Source of the DNA: Verrucomicrobia bacterium UBA3761
Lineage (GTDB): Bacteria > Verrucomicrobiota > Kiritimatiellia > RFP12 > UBA1067
Assembly: GCA_002371135.1 (NCBI GenBank)
Contig: DFGB01000057.1
Coordinates: forward strand, 1-39,671
DNA length: 39,671 bases
Direction of reading: 5' to 3'
Part shown: piece after piece, positions 1 through 7,193 of the stretch
How positions within the stretch are numbered: the stretch's first letter is position 1
How the letters are laid out: each line of letters opens with the position of its first letter
The notes under the pieces: model-generated
The model's input: the letters and a program-made list of their open reading frames with translations, nothing else
The model's database searches: none
Told to the model about the DNA's origin: nothing
Made by a program: the position numbers and the translations under genes

Positions 1-85
1 TTGTCGCAGTCTTCCGCGTCCTTCATCGCCTGCCGATGCCAAGGCATCCATCGTGCGCCCGTATACGCTTAGCAAGAAATTTTCG
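1..85 (-). rRNA. rrl: 23S ribosomal RNA, 5' end (gene continues past left edge)
   Basis: The minus strand reads as the conserved beginning of bacterial 23S rRNA: CTAAGCGTATACGGGCGCAC, then GATGGATGCC, CTTGGCATCGG and GGCGATGAAGGACG, in the order of the E. coli 5' end (CTAAGCGTACACGGTGGATGCC...GGCGATGAAGGACG). The 5' boundary near position 85 is approximate because mature ends cannot be read from DNA alone. Only about the first 85 nt lie in the window. No 16S rRNA or tRNA precedes it. Instead a promoter sits about 110 bp upstream, so this copy appears to be transcribed apart from 16S. Confidence 0.93.
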
Positions 86-145
86 TTGTTGAAACTCGCT
101 CTACGCTAATCTCGATACGTTGCAATTCTCTTTACAATCCAACTC

Positions 146-160
146 CCGGTTTTCAAAGAA
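146..160 (-). promoter_or_regulatory. boxA-like antitermination sequence in 23S leader
   Basis: The minus strand reads TTCTTTGAAAACCGG, between the promoter and the 23S 5' end. TTCTTTGAAAAC-type sequences are common in rRNA leaders and spacers of many bacteria and are taken as boxA elements bound by NusB/NusE. The location fits that role. The same 15-mer with one mismatch occurs in the leader of the large envelope operon (16138-16152). Confidence 0.55.
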
Positions 161-194
161 CGACGTCCGCGCCGTATCGGGCGAACGGGTGCAT

Positions 195-249
195 ATTATA
201 TCATAACTTGCGGGCAGAGCGCAAGGGGGTATTTTTACTTTTTTTTTGC
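195..249 (-). promoter_or_regulatory. 23S rRNA promoter with UP-like A tract
   Basis: On the minus strand the -35 box TTGCGC (219-224) is followed after 18 bp by TATAAT (195-200). TG precedes the -10 (TGATATAAT, extended -10). Just upstream of the -35, 231-249 is almost pure A on the minus strand, the position and composition of an UP element. The expected start is near 188, which gives a leader of about 100 nt before 23S. Confidence 0.75.
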
Positions 250-729
250 AAGGGACGGGGGGCTGCGCCCCCGAACCCCCTGCACGGGAAGTAGGAAGTA
301 GGAAATTAGGAAGTAGGAGATGTAGCGGCGCCTCCTTGCCGCAAGGGGCGGGCGAGACTCGGGCAGACGAAGGCCGCGTCTGGTGCAGTCTTCGCGATTG
401 CTTCGGGGGCACTCGGCGTTTCGTTCGGGGGCACTCGGAATTTCGCCAGGAAGCGGCCTAAAAAACGGCCGAGGCGGCTTTGCGGTAGCCTGTGACGGCC
501 ACCTCGCCCGATGGATACACCTCGGCGAGCACGTCCGCGGCGTTCCTGACGAGATGGTTGAAGTCGGCGGCGGGGGTCGAGGCACTGGTGGCAGAACACG
601 ACCGCAGGGCCCCTCGCCGAATCGAGTTCCGCCGCAGGCGCATCTACGCTCGGCAGCCCCCAACCTTCCGCCTTCTCCTACCGCGCATCTTCTATCTGCT
701 CCGACTACGCCAGGGGGCAACAACACTTT
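250..729. other. Intergenic region without a convincing gene
   Basis: No reading frame here is supported. Contents: a GC hairpin (GGGGGC TGC GCCCCC, about 257-271); a short tandem repeat of a GGAAGTA-type unit (287-320); and a 15-bp direct repeat TTCGGGGGCACTCGG at 402-416 and 424-438. The minus-strand stretch around 458-565 reads protein-like for some 30 residues (FNHLVRNAADVLAEVYPSGE) and might be a gene remnant, but it has no start signal. Confidence 0.4.
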
Positions 730-1341
730 TCAGAACAGGTTGAGGCTTCTGATGTACGGCAGGAGCGTATGCACGACCACATGGGCGTTCAAGCGATGTC
801 CGCCTGGGAAAGAGCTGGACATCCCCGGATAGTGTCGCTCGAAGAGAGGGCGCGTCTCCGACGCGAGAACCGTATCGTCTTCGTCGCCGAACAAGCCATG
901 GCAGAGCGCACGGTCCTCGTCCGCAATGCCGTCGAACTGGTGCGCCTCCATTTCCCGAAAGTGCTCAATCGTCTCCTTCGTGACATGGAACTCCGTTTCG
1001 CCGTCCTTGCGCCGATTCATCCATTTGTGCCTGCCGACGAAGAGGATGTCATACTTCTTTGACAGGAAGAACGACGGGTTGACGCAGATGCGCGCAAACC
1101 CGTGGAGCTGCTGCGCGTACATTCCGCCCATTGATGTTCCGATGATGATATCCGGACGCTCCCGCGCGGCAAACGCATTCAGCATCGGCAACGCGACCAG
1201 CGGATCGAGCGGGATGTCCGGTGCAACCACCACGGCACGATGGCTCGCGTCCGCCTTCTCCCAGAACTCGCGCCTCAGCAGTTCGACCGTGCCGCTCGCA
1301 CCCGACGACGCGAAACCATGCAGATACATCATCTTCTTCAT
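730..1341 (-). CDS. YqiA/UPF0227-like alpha/beta hydrolase
   Basis: A 203-residue protein beginning MKKMMYLHGFASS, typical of the small YqiA/YcfP-type esterase-like alpha/beta hydrolases (usual size about 180-200). The nucleophile elbow GTSMGG places Ser70 as catalytic base partner; a later FGDEDD supplies the likely acid and GGHRLN near the C-terminus the His. The start at 1341 is chosen because GGAGG lies at ideal spacing; the ATG two codons upstream (1347) is only one base from the Shine-Dalgarno. It is the last gene of a four-gene operon, 13 bp after the SF0329-like gene. The physiological substrate is unknown; family members are mostly uncharacterised carboxylesterases or thioesterases. 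Confidence 0.85.
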   Translation of the reverse strand: MKKMMYLHGFASSGASGTVELLRREFWEKADASHRAVVVAPDIPLDPLVALPMLNAFAARERPDIIIGTSMGGMYAQQLHGFARICVNPSFFLSKKYDILFVGRHKWMNRRKDGETEFHVTKETIEHFREMEAHQFDGIADEDRALCHGLFGDEDDTVLASETRPLFERHYPGMSSSFPGGHRLNAHVVVHTLLPYIRSLNLF

Positions 1342-1354
1342 TTTCATTCCTCCA

Positions 1355-1822
1355 TTATGTACTTTTCTCTGTCCGCGCGCGAAGCAGGATCCACTTGCGG
1401 AACCACTCCGGCTCGTTCCCGAGGTTGGCGGCAAGCACCTTAATCCTGCGTTTTCCGAGACGCGCGTCCATGATGGCAAGCAGACGGATAAAGTAGTTGT
1501 CGTGCGCAATCGCCTCGTCAATGGACAGCACGTTCAGGAACTGGTGGATGTATTCCGACACAGTATCACCCCAATAGTTCTCTATAAGCCCGAATTCGCG
1601 TATGATGTCGTTATCTCTGGGTTCCGGTCTTGCTCCATACTTGACATCCCAAAATCTCTGATCCGTGTGAAACCAGCACGTCCCATCAACGAAGATGGAC
1701 AATACATGGCATTCCGTACGACACTTTCCATCCCTCCTATACACGTCCCAATGGTAGCCAACCCTTCCTTTCAGGTCATTCGCCAATCTGCTTTCCAGCA
1801 CCTGTCTCGTCTTACTCCACAT
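1355..1822 (-). CDS. SF0329 family protein (function unknown)
   Basis: A 155-residue soluble protein starting MWSKTRQVLESRLANDLKGR, the opening I associate with the SF0329 family of uncharacterised bacterial proteins. It has no signal peptide or membrane segment. A central FVDG...WF stretch and the C-terminal basic tail (EWFRKWILLRAR) fit the family length. A good ribosome site (GGGAG, 9 bases before ATG) supports the start. It lies 15 bp after the 175-residue gene and 13 bp before the hydrolase gene, so the genes are surely cotranscribed. Family assignment is from memory of the N-terminal motif. Confidence 0.7.
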   Translation of the reverse strand: MWSKTRQVLESRLANDLKGRVGYHWDVYRRDGKCRTECHVLSIFVDGTCWFHTDQRFWDVKYGARPEPRDNDIIREFGLIENYWGDTVSEYIHQFLNVLSIDEAIAHDNYFIRLLAIMDARLGKRRIKVLAANLGNEPEWFRKWILLRARTEKST

Positions 1823-1837
1823 TTTTCTGTCTCCCGT

Positions 1838-2365
1838 CTAACCTCTCCTGGATCTGCCTTTGTGTTCTGACCATGAAATTTCACGCCATGATGGCGCACC
1901 ATTGGACTCTTCCTGTTCAAAGGCAATCAACTTCAGGTCCCGAATGGCCTTGTTTATGGGCGCTATGCCCAGCTGATATGTGCGTTGATCCACACTCCCA
2001 TTCTTAAGCTGCTTCTTCCATGCTTTCCGTTCGGCGACGAGAGCCTCCACATGCTTTTGCACAATGCCTATCCGGCGCTTCGCCTCCCGTCGGCGAGCGC
2101 CCACTTCGTCCAGATGCGAAGAAATCCACCGTCCTCGCGCCACAAGTTCCCCAAGCAGCTCCCAGGCGGCCTTTTCCCAGTACTCGTTGGCCGTATATGT
2201 CCGTGGGGACATGAACATGATGTGGCGTCCTGCATGCTGCCCGGGATACGGGGAAAGCATCTCGACGGAAATGTCTTTCGCCCAGTACCGGCACTTCGCC
2301 TTGACCGGCGTCCCATCGGCTAGAACGCCTTCAATCGGCACGTCAATTCCTTTAGTCGCGCTCAT
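1838..2365 (-). CDS. Hypothetical protein with basic helical C-terminal half
   Basis: A 175-residue protein starting MSATKGIDVPIEG. I do not recognise the family. The N-terminal half looks like a small beta-rich domain (GVLADGTPVKAKCRYW, then HIMFMSPRTYTANEYW). The C-terminal half (about residues 75-160) is rich in charged residues with helical spacing (RRREAKRRIGIVQKHVEALV), probably a helical hairpin or short coiled coil. The start at 2365 is set by GGGGAG upstream; the longer in-frame extension upstream is not credible because a different small gene occupies that DNA. The gene begins 10 bp after the stop of the 45-residue ORF, which suggests coupled translation. Confidence 0.75.
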   Translation of the reverse strand: MSATKGIDVPIEGVLADGTPVKAKCRYWAKDISVEMLSPYPGQHAGRHIMFMSPRTYTANEYWEKAAWELLGELVARGRWISSHLDEVGARRREAKRRIGIVQKHVEALVAERKAWKKQLKNGSVDQRTYQLGIAPINKAIRDLKLIAFEQEESNGAPSWREISWSEHKGRSRRG

Positions 2366-2375
2366 TTCATCTCCC

Positions 2376-2513
2376 CTATGAATAGCTGCGACGGAGCATG
2401 TCGAAGAAATCATTGTCATGCACGTCTTCGCAGTAGTTCCTGACCATGTTGAGCCAGTACTCCATGACATTGTCGAGTACGTAGTGTTGCGGGACCTGTT
2501 TGAATCTTGCCAT
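2376..2513 (-). CDS. Small ORF, 45 residues, first gene of operon
   Basis: An ATG at 2511-2513 with a good Shine-Dalgarno (GGAAGG, 5 bases upstream) opens a 45-residue frame that begins MARFKQVPQHYVLDNVMEYW and ends LRRSYS with TAG at 2376. Its stop lies just before the ribosome site of the next gene. The product is acidic in the middle (NYCEDVHDNDFFDML) and would be a single amphipathic helical protein. No family is recognised. Tight spacing, a real ribosome site and ordinary codon use argue that it is translated. Such a protein could be a partner of the 175-residue neighbour, but that is inference. Confidence 0.65.
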   Translation of the reverse strand: MARFKQVPQHYVLDNVMEYWLNMVRNYCEDVHDNDFFDMLRRSYS

Positions 2514-2622
2514 TTGACCTTCCTTTCTTTACTCTTGCCTGCTCTCGTGCCAAAGCGGTTCGCATAGCCAACTTTTGCCCGGCTCAACGGGCCGATTCGT
2601 TCACCGCTTGTCAACGATGCAT

Positions 2623-2652
2623 ATAGTAGCAAAAACACATGCCAAAAGTAAA
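2623..2652 (-). promoter_or_regulatory. Possible promoter for the 2513-730 operon
   Basis: On the minus strand TTTACT (2647-2652), 18 bp, then TACTAT (2623-2628). Each box matches consensus at 4 of 6 positions. The 18-bp spacing is the same as in the strong promoters of this window, which is the main reason to list it. There is no TG extension. Confidence 0.35.
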
Positions 2653-2807
2653 GGGGGTTCAGAAAAATTTCTTGCCGCCTCTTTTGCTTTGAGCTTTCGT
2701 GCGTCCGCACAAACGTTCAAAGTCCCACTGTCAAGCAAGCCCTTGACGCCGCACGCCGAAAATGCTGTCATACCATCAAACTTCCAATACCAGGCAAAGA
2801 TTCTTCC

Positions 2808-3605
2808 ATGTACGATAGCAAGATCAGGAGAAAATGATTCATCGACTGGCTCGCAAACTGGCGCGACAAAGACGTCATCAAAGTCGTGACCGGCATACGC
2901 CGTTGCGGGAAAACCACGCTTTTTGAGCTTTTCCGCAAACAAATTGTTGAAAGCGGACTTGCCGCAGACAGGATAATCGCAATCAATTTCGAGGATCCAG
3001 ACTGCGCCTCCTTCGCAGGCTGGCGCGAGGCATGGGAGTTCATCAAGCCCAATATCAAGCCAGATGGCAGAACATACGTTTTTCTCGACGAGGTGCAGAA
3101 CGTTCCGGAGTTCGAAAAGCTCGTTGACGGGCTTTACTCCCGCAAGAATCTCGATGTCTATATCACCGGCTCGAACGCCAAGTTCCTCTCCGGCGAACTG
3201 GCCACGTTCCTCACCGGACGCTATGTCGCAATACGCCTCCAGCCACTTCACTTCACGGAATACATCACCCTGTTCCCCGACAGGGACGCGCATTCCATAT
3301 TCAACGACTTTCTGCGTTTCGGCGGCTTCCCGTTCGCCGCCCAGCTTGCCAACGGCTCGCACACTCAGCTCGACTACCTCTCCGGCATCCTCGATACGGT
3401 TCTCTACAAGGACGTTATGGCCCGGAACGGCTACCGCGACGAAGCCACGCTCTCGCGCGAACTCGCCCCGCTCCGCGCCATTCGTGACAACCGCCCCAAG
3501 TTCCTGCTCACGCTCGACAACGACCCGCCGCTCGACCATGACGGCATAAAGCGGATGAATGTTGTCGAATTCCTCCTCGACCCCAAGTCGCTGAAAACGC
3601 TGTAG
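2808..3605 (+). pseudogene. Decayed AAA+ ATPase (AAA_14/DUF4143 type) gene
   Basis: The frame from ATG 2808 reads MYDSKIRRK, then an in-frame TGA at 2835-2837, then FIDWLANWRDKDVIKVV running into Walker A (TGIRRCGKTTL). Walker B (YVFLDEVQNV) and the following ITGSNAKFLSGELAT motif are intact. Family members are about 400 residues and carry a DUF4143 nuclease-like region before a conserved end (ELAPLRAIRDN...LLTLD...DHDGI). Here that end follows directly after LYKDVMARNG, so roughly 130-150 residues have been lost by an in-frame deletion. A nonsense codon plus an internal deletion make this a pseudogene. It is the only plus-strand protein gene in the left 37 kb. An antisense frame over it is a shadow. 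Confidence 0.8.
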
Positions 3606-3609
3606 CAAA

Positions 3610-3714
3610 CCACAGACCAACACCCGCCGTCTTCACCTTCCGCGCATTTTCAATCCGGTCCCCGTACTCCTTCTTGAACTCGCGCACAAACCGCCCGGCA
3701 TCAACCGCCCGCAT
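3610..3714 (-). pseudogene. Possible gene remnant
   Basis: An ATG at 3712-3714 opens a stretch that reads like genuine protein for about 35 residues (MRAVDAGRFVREFKKEYGDR, then ENARKVKTAGVGLW). It then runs into the antisense of the ATPase end and loses protein character. It could be the start of a gene truncated by the rearrangement that deleted part of the ATPase gene. No family is recognised. Confidence 0.2.
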
Positions 3715-3740
3715 TTTTCACCTTCACATAAACAAGGAGC

Positions 3741-3807
3741 CGCAGCGTCCCGCTGCGTCAAAGGGTAGCACCAACTCGCCTAATCTGCATTTGTCAGATT
3801 AGGCGAG
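3741..3807 (-). terminator. Tandem hairpins downstream of the envelope operon
   Basis: A perfect 13-bp inverted repeat, CTCGCCTAATCTG (3775-3787) and CAGATTAGGCGAG (3795-3807), has a 7-base loop. It is followed in operon direction by a second hairpin, CGCAGCG with a 3-base loop (about 3741-3757). Neither has a U tract, so these are not textbook intrinsic terminators. Placed after the last frame of the operon, they may protect the mRNA 3' end or cooperate with Rho. Confidence 0.5.
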
Positions 3808-3829
3808 CCTGACAGCTTAACAAACACCT

Positions 3830-4018
3830 CTACTTCTCGTGCCGCCCGCTCGGGCTGAATGGGCAGGCCGGGCCTGTGCTTGTCGAGCCACACCAAATGC
3901 ACTTGTTGGCACCGTGTCCGTGACGGTGTTTGCCTGTCGGCGAGAACGGACACGCCGATCCATACAATAAATACAAGCGCAAAACATCACTGATCTCGGC
4001 CACCTCCAGCGGGATCAA
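3830..4018 (-). CDS. Cys/His-rich tail ORF, +1 frame after TPR gene
   Basis: This open frame overlaps the 3' end of the TPR gene and ends in a repeated motif: ACPFSPTGKH, then RHGHGANKCIWCG, then ACPFSPSGRHEK. The two CPFSP copies differ in codons (for Ser, TCG in one and AGC in the other; Cys TGT versus TGC), which shows selection on the protein and not a DNA duplication. Four Cys and several His suggest metal binding. No good start is visible: the frame could begin at TTG 4018 or another TTG, or it could be reached from the TPR protein by a +1 shift at its terminal CAG TGA, or a single-base indel may have split one gene. Family unknown. Confidence 0.5.
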   Translation of the reverse strand: MIPLEVAEISDVLRLYLLYGSACPFSPTGKHRHGHGANKCIWCGSTSTGPACPFSPSGRHEK

Positions 4019-5666
4019 GTTCCATACACTTGGCCCGAGCCGCCTCCGCAGCAGAAGAATCGCCAGCCGTTTGGGCCAGTTCCGCCTCTCTGCGCCATGC
4101 CATCAGAAGTTTCGGATTAATAGTTCGAGCCTTCACGTACGCCGCTCTAGCGTCGGCTAACCGATTAAATTTCTCAAGCAACGCCCCTTTCTTCAGCCAA
4201 AACCGTTCCGGCTTGTAAGTCGAAACCTCAATCGCTTTTTCTATGGCAATAAGAGAATCCTTCTCTTGACCAAGTTGGGCAAGAGCATCTGCCTTATGAG
4301 CATAGGCATCATCATACTTTGGTTGCAAGGCAAGCGCGCGGTCATAGTAAACGACGGCCTGCTGCCCCTTCCCGACTTTGGCATATACGTCACCAAGGTA
4401 TAGAAGCGTACGAACAGCATCTGGCTTGAGGTCGTAAGCAAAGCGCAAGTCGCGCAAGGCATCATCTATCCTGTCGAGCTGTTCATTCGCTCGTGCACGC
4501 CTAACATACAAGTCGGCATTCATCGGATCAAGTTGTATGGCCACATTGAAATCGCGCACAGCCTCTTCGAAAAGCTTCATCTCGCCATTGATTATGCCAC
4601 GCCATTTGTATGCAGTTAGGAAGTTGCCATCGATTGATATCGCCTTGTCCATCCAGACCTTCGCAACAGGATAATTGTCCTCGTATCCATAGAACATGCC
4701 GATCTGATAGCAAGCCTCCTTGTAATCGGGATTTATTTTCAGAGCTTTAAGCATGTATTCCCGCGCCTTGGCATAATCCTTCTCCTCGCCATACCCCCAC
4801 GTGGCACCAAGATTGTAAAGCGCCATATCGAAGCGAGGGTCTATGGACAGAGCTTTTTCATAGCAAGCACGCGCTGCAGCTTTATCCTTCCGGAAATCGT
4901 TGGCCAATATGCCCTTCCAAAGCCACGCCCACTTGGAATTTGTATTCAACTCAATGGCACGGTCGAGCGATTTCTCTGCATCATCCGTTGCTTTGCGATC
5001 CAACTGCAGCATGGCCATTCGCAAATGCACAAAATCGCTTGCTGGATCTAGTTTGAGCGCATGTACGAGATTCGTCTCGGCCCGAGCCAGCTCCTTGAGC
5101 GCTACCAGAACTTGTGCCTGCAAAATGTAAGGTTCAGGACGATTAGGTTTGAGCCCTTGCAGAAAACGCGCCTCGGCGTATGCATGGTGAACACGGTCAA
5201 GCTCACTTTTCAAGAAGGGCCTGTCAAGATTCAGCAACAACCTCGTTGCGGCCATACCTTCTATGTAGGCACGCTGGAAACGATATTCTGCATCACCATC
5301 CCGCAACTCAATCGCCTTGTCCAGAAAAGGGATCGCCACCTCGGGGTTGTTCTCGTTGTAGTACACGTCTTTAGCTACGGAGACATAGCGGTCGGCCATC
5401 ACCTTCACTTCATATCTGGCCATAACCCACGCGATCACATCCCACAACCCGCCGATAAAGGCGATAAGCGCAATCGCCTTTATCAGGGGTGTGACAACGT
5501 ACTTCGCAAATCGCCTGAAGCGAGCTTCCTCTTCGGGAATGAAGTGATTGCGTATCTCATGCAGATATTCCGTCTGCATCCGAATCGCCTCCGCATTGGC
5601 TTGAATCGCCTCTGCATTGGCGGATATACGCGAGTCCTGCTTATCCTCGTGTTCTTGCTGCTCCAT
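3987..5666 (-). CDS. Membrane-anchored TPR protein
   Basis: A 559-residue protein. ATG 5666 is preferred over the upstream TTG because GGAGG sits 5 bases before it. The first 50 residues are charged and helical, with a repeat of ANAEAI. One transmembrane segment follows at about residues 57-85 (TPLIKAIALIAFIGGLW). The remainder, from about residue 100, is a long array of roughly 34-residue TPR units (for example NLGATWGYGEEKDYAKAREY and KALKINPDYKEACY). It is probably a scaffold anchored in the cytoplasmic membrane; orientation is uncertain. It lies 36 bp after the M48 protease gene. A Cys/His-rich frame begins as this gene ends and may belong to it. Confidence 0.85.
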   Translation of the reverse strand: MEQQEHEDKQDSRISANAEAIQANAEAIRMQTEYLHEIRNHFIPEEEARFRRFAKYVVTPLIKAIALIAFIGGLWDVIAWVMARYEVKVMADRYVSVAKDVYYNENNPEVAIPFLDKAIELRDGDAEYRFQRAYIEGMAATRLLLNLDRPFLKSELDRVHHAYAEARFLQGLKPNRPEPYILQAQVLVALKELARAETNLVHALKLDPASDFVHLRMAMLQLDRKATDDAEKSLDRAIELNTNSKWAWLWKGILANDFRKDKAAARACYEKALSIDPRFDMALYNLGATWGYGEEKDYAKAREYMLKALKINPDYKEACYQIGMFYGYEDNYPVAKVWMDKAISIDGNFLTAYKWRGIINGEMKLFEEAVRDFNVAIQLDPMNADLYVRRARANEQLDRIDDALRDLRFAYDLKPDAVRTLLYLGDVYAKVGKGQQAVVYYDRALALQPKYDDAYAHKADALAQLGQEKDSLIAIEKAIEVSTYKPERFWLKKGALLEKFNRLADARAAYVKARTINPKLLMAWRREAELAQTAGDSSAAEAARAKCMELDPAGGGRDQ

Positions 5667-5702
5667 AGCGACCTCCGTATGCAAATCCGACAACCTTTTC
5701 AA

Positions 5703-7193
5703 TTACTTCCCGACCGCCGCTTTGTAGCGCGCCTCGCGCTCGGCACGACCCGCCGCCCGACCATCGGGGCATCCGAGCTGCTGGCGGTATTTCAGCACGT
5801 CCTTGCCACGCTCCGCCGGGTAGCTTGCGCCGCCATAAGTTCCTTTCACAGCCTTGAAGCGTTCGAGCACCTCGTACAGTGCCATTGTGTCGTACCCCAG
5901 CGCCTGCGACAGCTGTATGGAGCGCCAATCGGCCTGGCTTTCGGTCTCGATGCCATAGCCGTTTCTGACGGACGTGAACATCTTCTCGAACACCTCGTCC
6001 ACCATTTTCTTCACTTCGGCGGCAAGAACAGACTCTCCCTCGCCACCCTGCCCTTTTGCAGTGCCAAGTTCCTTGAGCATCGAAAACAGTTTCAACACCT
6101 TTTCGGTGCCCACTGCCCGCATACCGTGCCGCAGCTCAATGTGACCCATCTCATGGCCGAGGATTGCCGCCAGTTCGTCTTCGTCGTTCAAAAACTTCAA
6201 CATGCCCGTCGTCACGAAAACGAAACCGCCGGGAACCGCAAAAGCATTCACCTCCTCGGTATCAAGCACGACAAAGTTATAACCGTGATACGGCATTGGA
6301 TCGTTGGACGCTGCAACAATCACATGCCCAAGTTTATTTACATAAACCGACCGTGGGTCGTTCTGCGGCAGTACCGGGTAGAGCGGCAAAACGCGCGCCG
6401 CGACGGCGCGTCCCAGCTGAAATTCCTGCACAGGACCGATTTCGCTATAGACAAGTCCCGACGCCGTCTTGCTTGCGGACGAAACGAGCTGCGATCCTTC
6501 GCCGCCGGATTGCGCGGCAGAATCGCCGATCTTAGCAAGTGCAGCCGATCCGAATTTCTGCGTGCCGAACAGGAACGATGCCCCAGCATCCGGGCCTTCG
6601 ATCTTGAGCACCTCGGGATTCACTTGATGACGCTTCAATCCGCCTGCACAGATAAATTCCGCTCGGTCCTCGTCGGAAACCGGCTTGTAAGCCGCCAGAA
6701 TTCGCGCTACAGCAGCAGGATCAGCCGTGGCCGCCGCCTTGCCCGCGCCAGCCGCGCCACGCATGGATGCAAGCTCTGCATCGTTTTCAGACTCCGAGAA
6801 TCCGCGCTTCGCCGCCGTCATGCCTTCGGCGGAAATCTCCTCGTCGGGATTCTGGTTTGCGATCAGCCACTCGCTCGCAAGGCCTGGGACGGCAAGGTAT
6901 CCGCCATCTTTCAACTGCACCCAGCCTGGGATCAAATCCTCAGGGAAAAGCTCCCGGTCGCCCGAAAACGGCGGTGCCACACGCAAATCCTTGACTACCG
7001 GAACCGCATCTTTGTAGGCCAGCGTCTTCACGGCGGGCGACAATTCGTCGGGAGACTGTCTTACAACGGCTCTTTCAGTTGAGACGTACCATGTCTCGCC
7101 CGGTTTCGGCCCGTTGAATTTTGGCCCGGAAGCACAACCGACCATCAGGCCCGCCACTCCAGCCACGGCGACCTTTATACTTATCTCTTTCAT
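5703..7193 (-). CDS. M48 family metalloprotease lipoprotein
   Basis: A 496-residue protein with a lipoprotein signal (GLMVGC, lipidated Cys20), an SH3-like region at about residues 35-105 (TWYVSTERAVVRQSP ... GWVQLKDGGYL) and a peptidase M48 domain. The zinc site is HEMGH at 347-351, followed by ETESQAD, which supplies the third ligand. PGGFVFVTTGML before the zinc motif is typical of periplasmic M48 proteases of the BepA/LoiP type, which degrade or help assemble outer-membrane proteins. The start ATG overlaps the stop of the ion-channel gene by 4 bases (ATGA), with AAAGGAG upstream, so translation is coupled. Substrate unknown. Confidence 0.92.
   Translation of the reverse strand: MKEISIKVAVAGVAGLMVGCASGPKFNGPKPGETWYVSTERAVVRQSPDELSPAVKTLAYKDAVPVVKDLRVAPPFSGDRELFPEDLIPGWVQLKDGGYLAVPGLASEWLIANQNPDEEISAEGMTAAKRGFSESENDAELASMRGAAGAGKAAATADPAAVARILAAYKPVSDEDRAEFICAGGLKRHQVNPEVLKIEGPDAGASFLFGTQKFGSAALAKIGDSAAQSGGEGSQLVSSASKTASGLVYSEIGPVQEFQLGRAVAARVLPLYPVLPQNDPRSVYVNKLGHVIVAASNDPMPYHGYNFVVLDTEEVNAFAVPGGFVFVTTGMLKFLNDEDELAAILGHEMGHIELRHGMRAVGTEKVLKLFSMLKELGTAKGQGGEGESVLAAEVKKMVDEVFEKMFTSVRNGYGIETESQADWRSIQLSQALGYDTMALYEVLERFKAVKGTYGGASYPAERGKDVLKYRQQLGCPDGRAAGRAEREARYKAAVGK

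Noticed and set aside
458..643. Minus-strand frame with a protein-like stretch (FNHLVRNAADVLAEVYPSGE)
   Set aside because: No ribosome site, upstream part not protein-like, no family recognised; at most a remnant.
2835..2837. TGA read as an amino acid (recoding) in the ATPase gene
   Set aside because: TGA is the stop codon of several intact genes here and Trp is TGG throughout; the second defect (internal deletion) fits a pseudogene.
2601..3623. Minus-strand open frame of 340 codons over the ATPase pseudogene
   Set aside because: Its content mirrors the ATPase codons; the plus strand carries Walker A and B.
5061..7082. Long plus-strand open frame (about 670 codons) over the M48 and TPR genes
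   Set aside because: Antisense shadow of two well-supported genes; no motif, Arg/His/Leu-rich composition typical of a GC-rich reverse frame.
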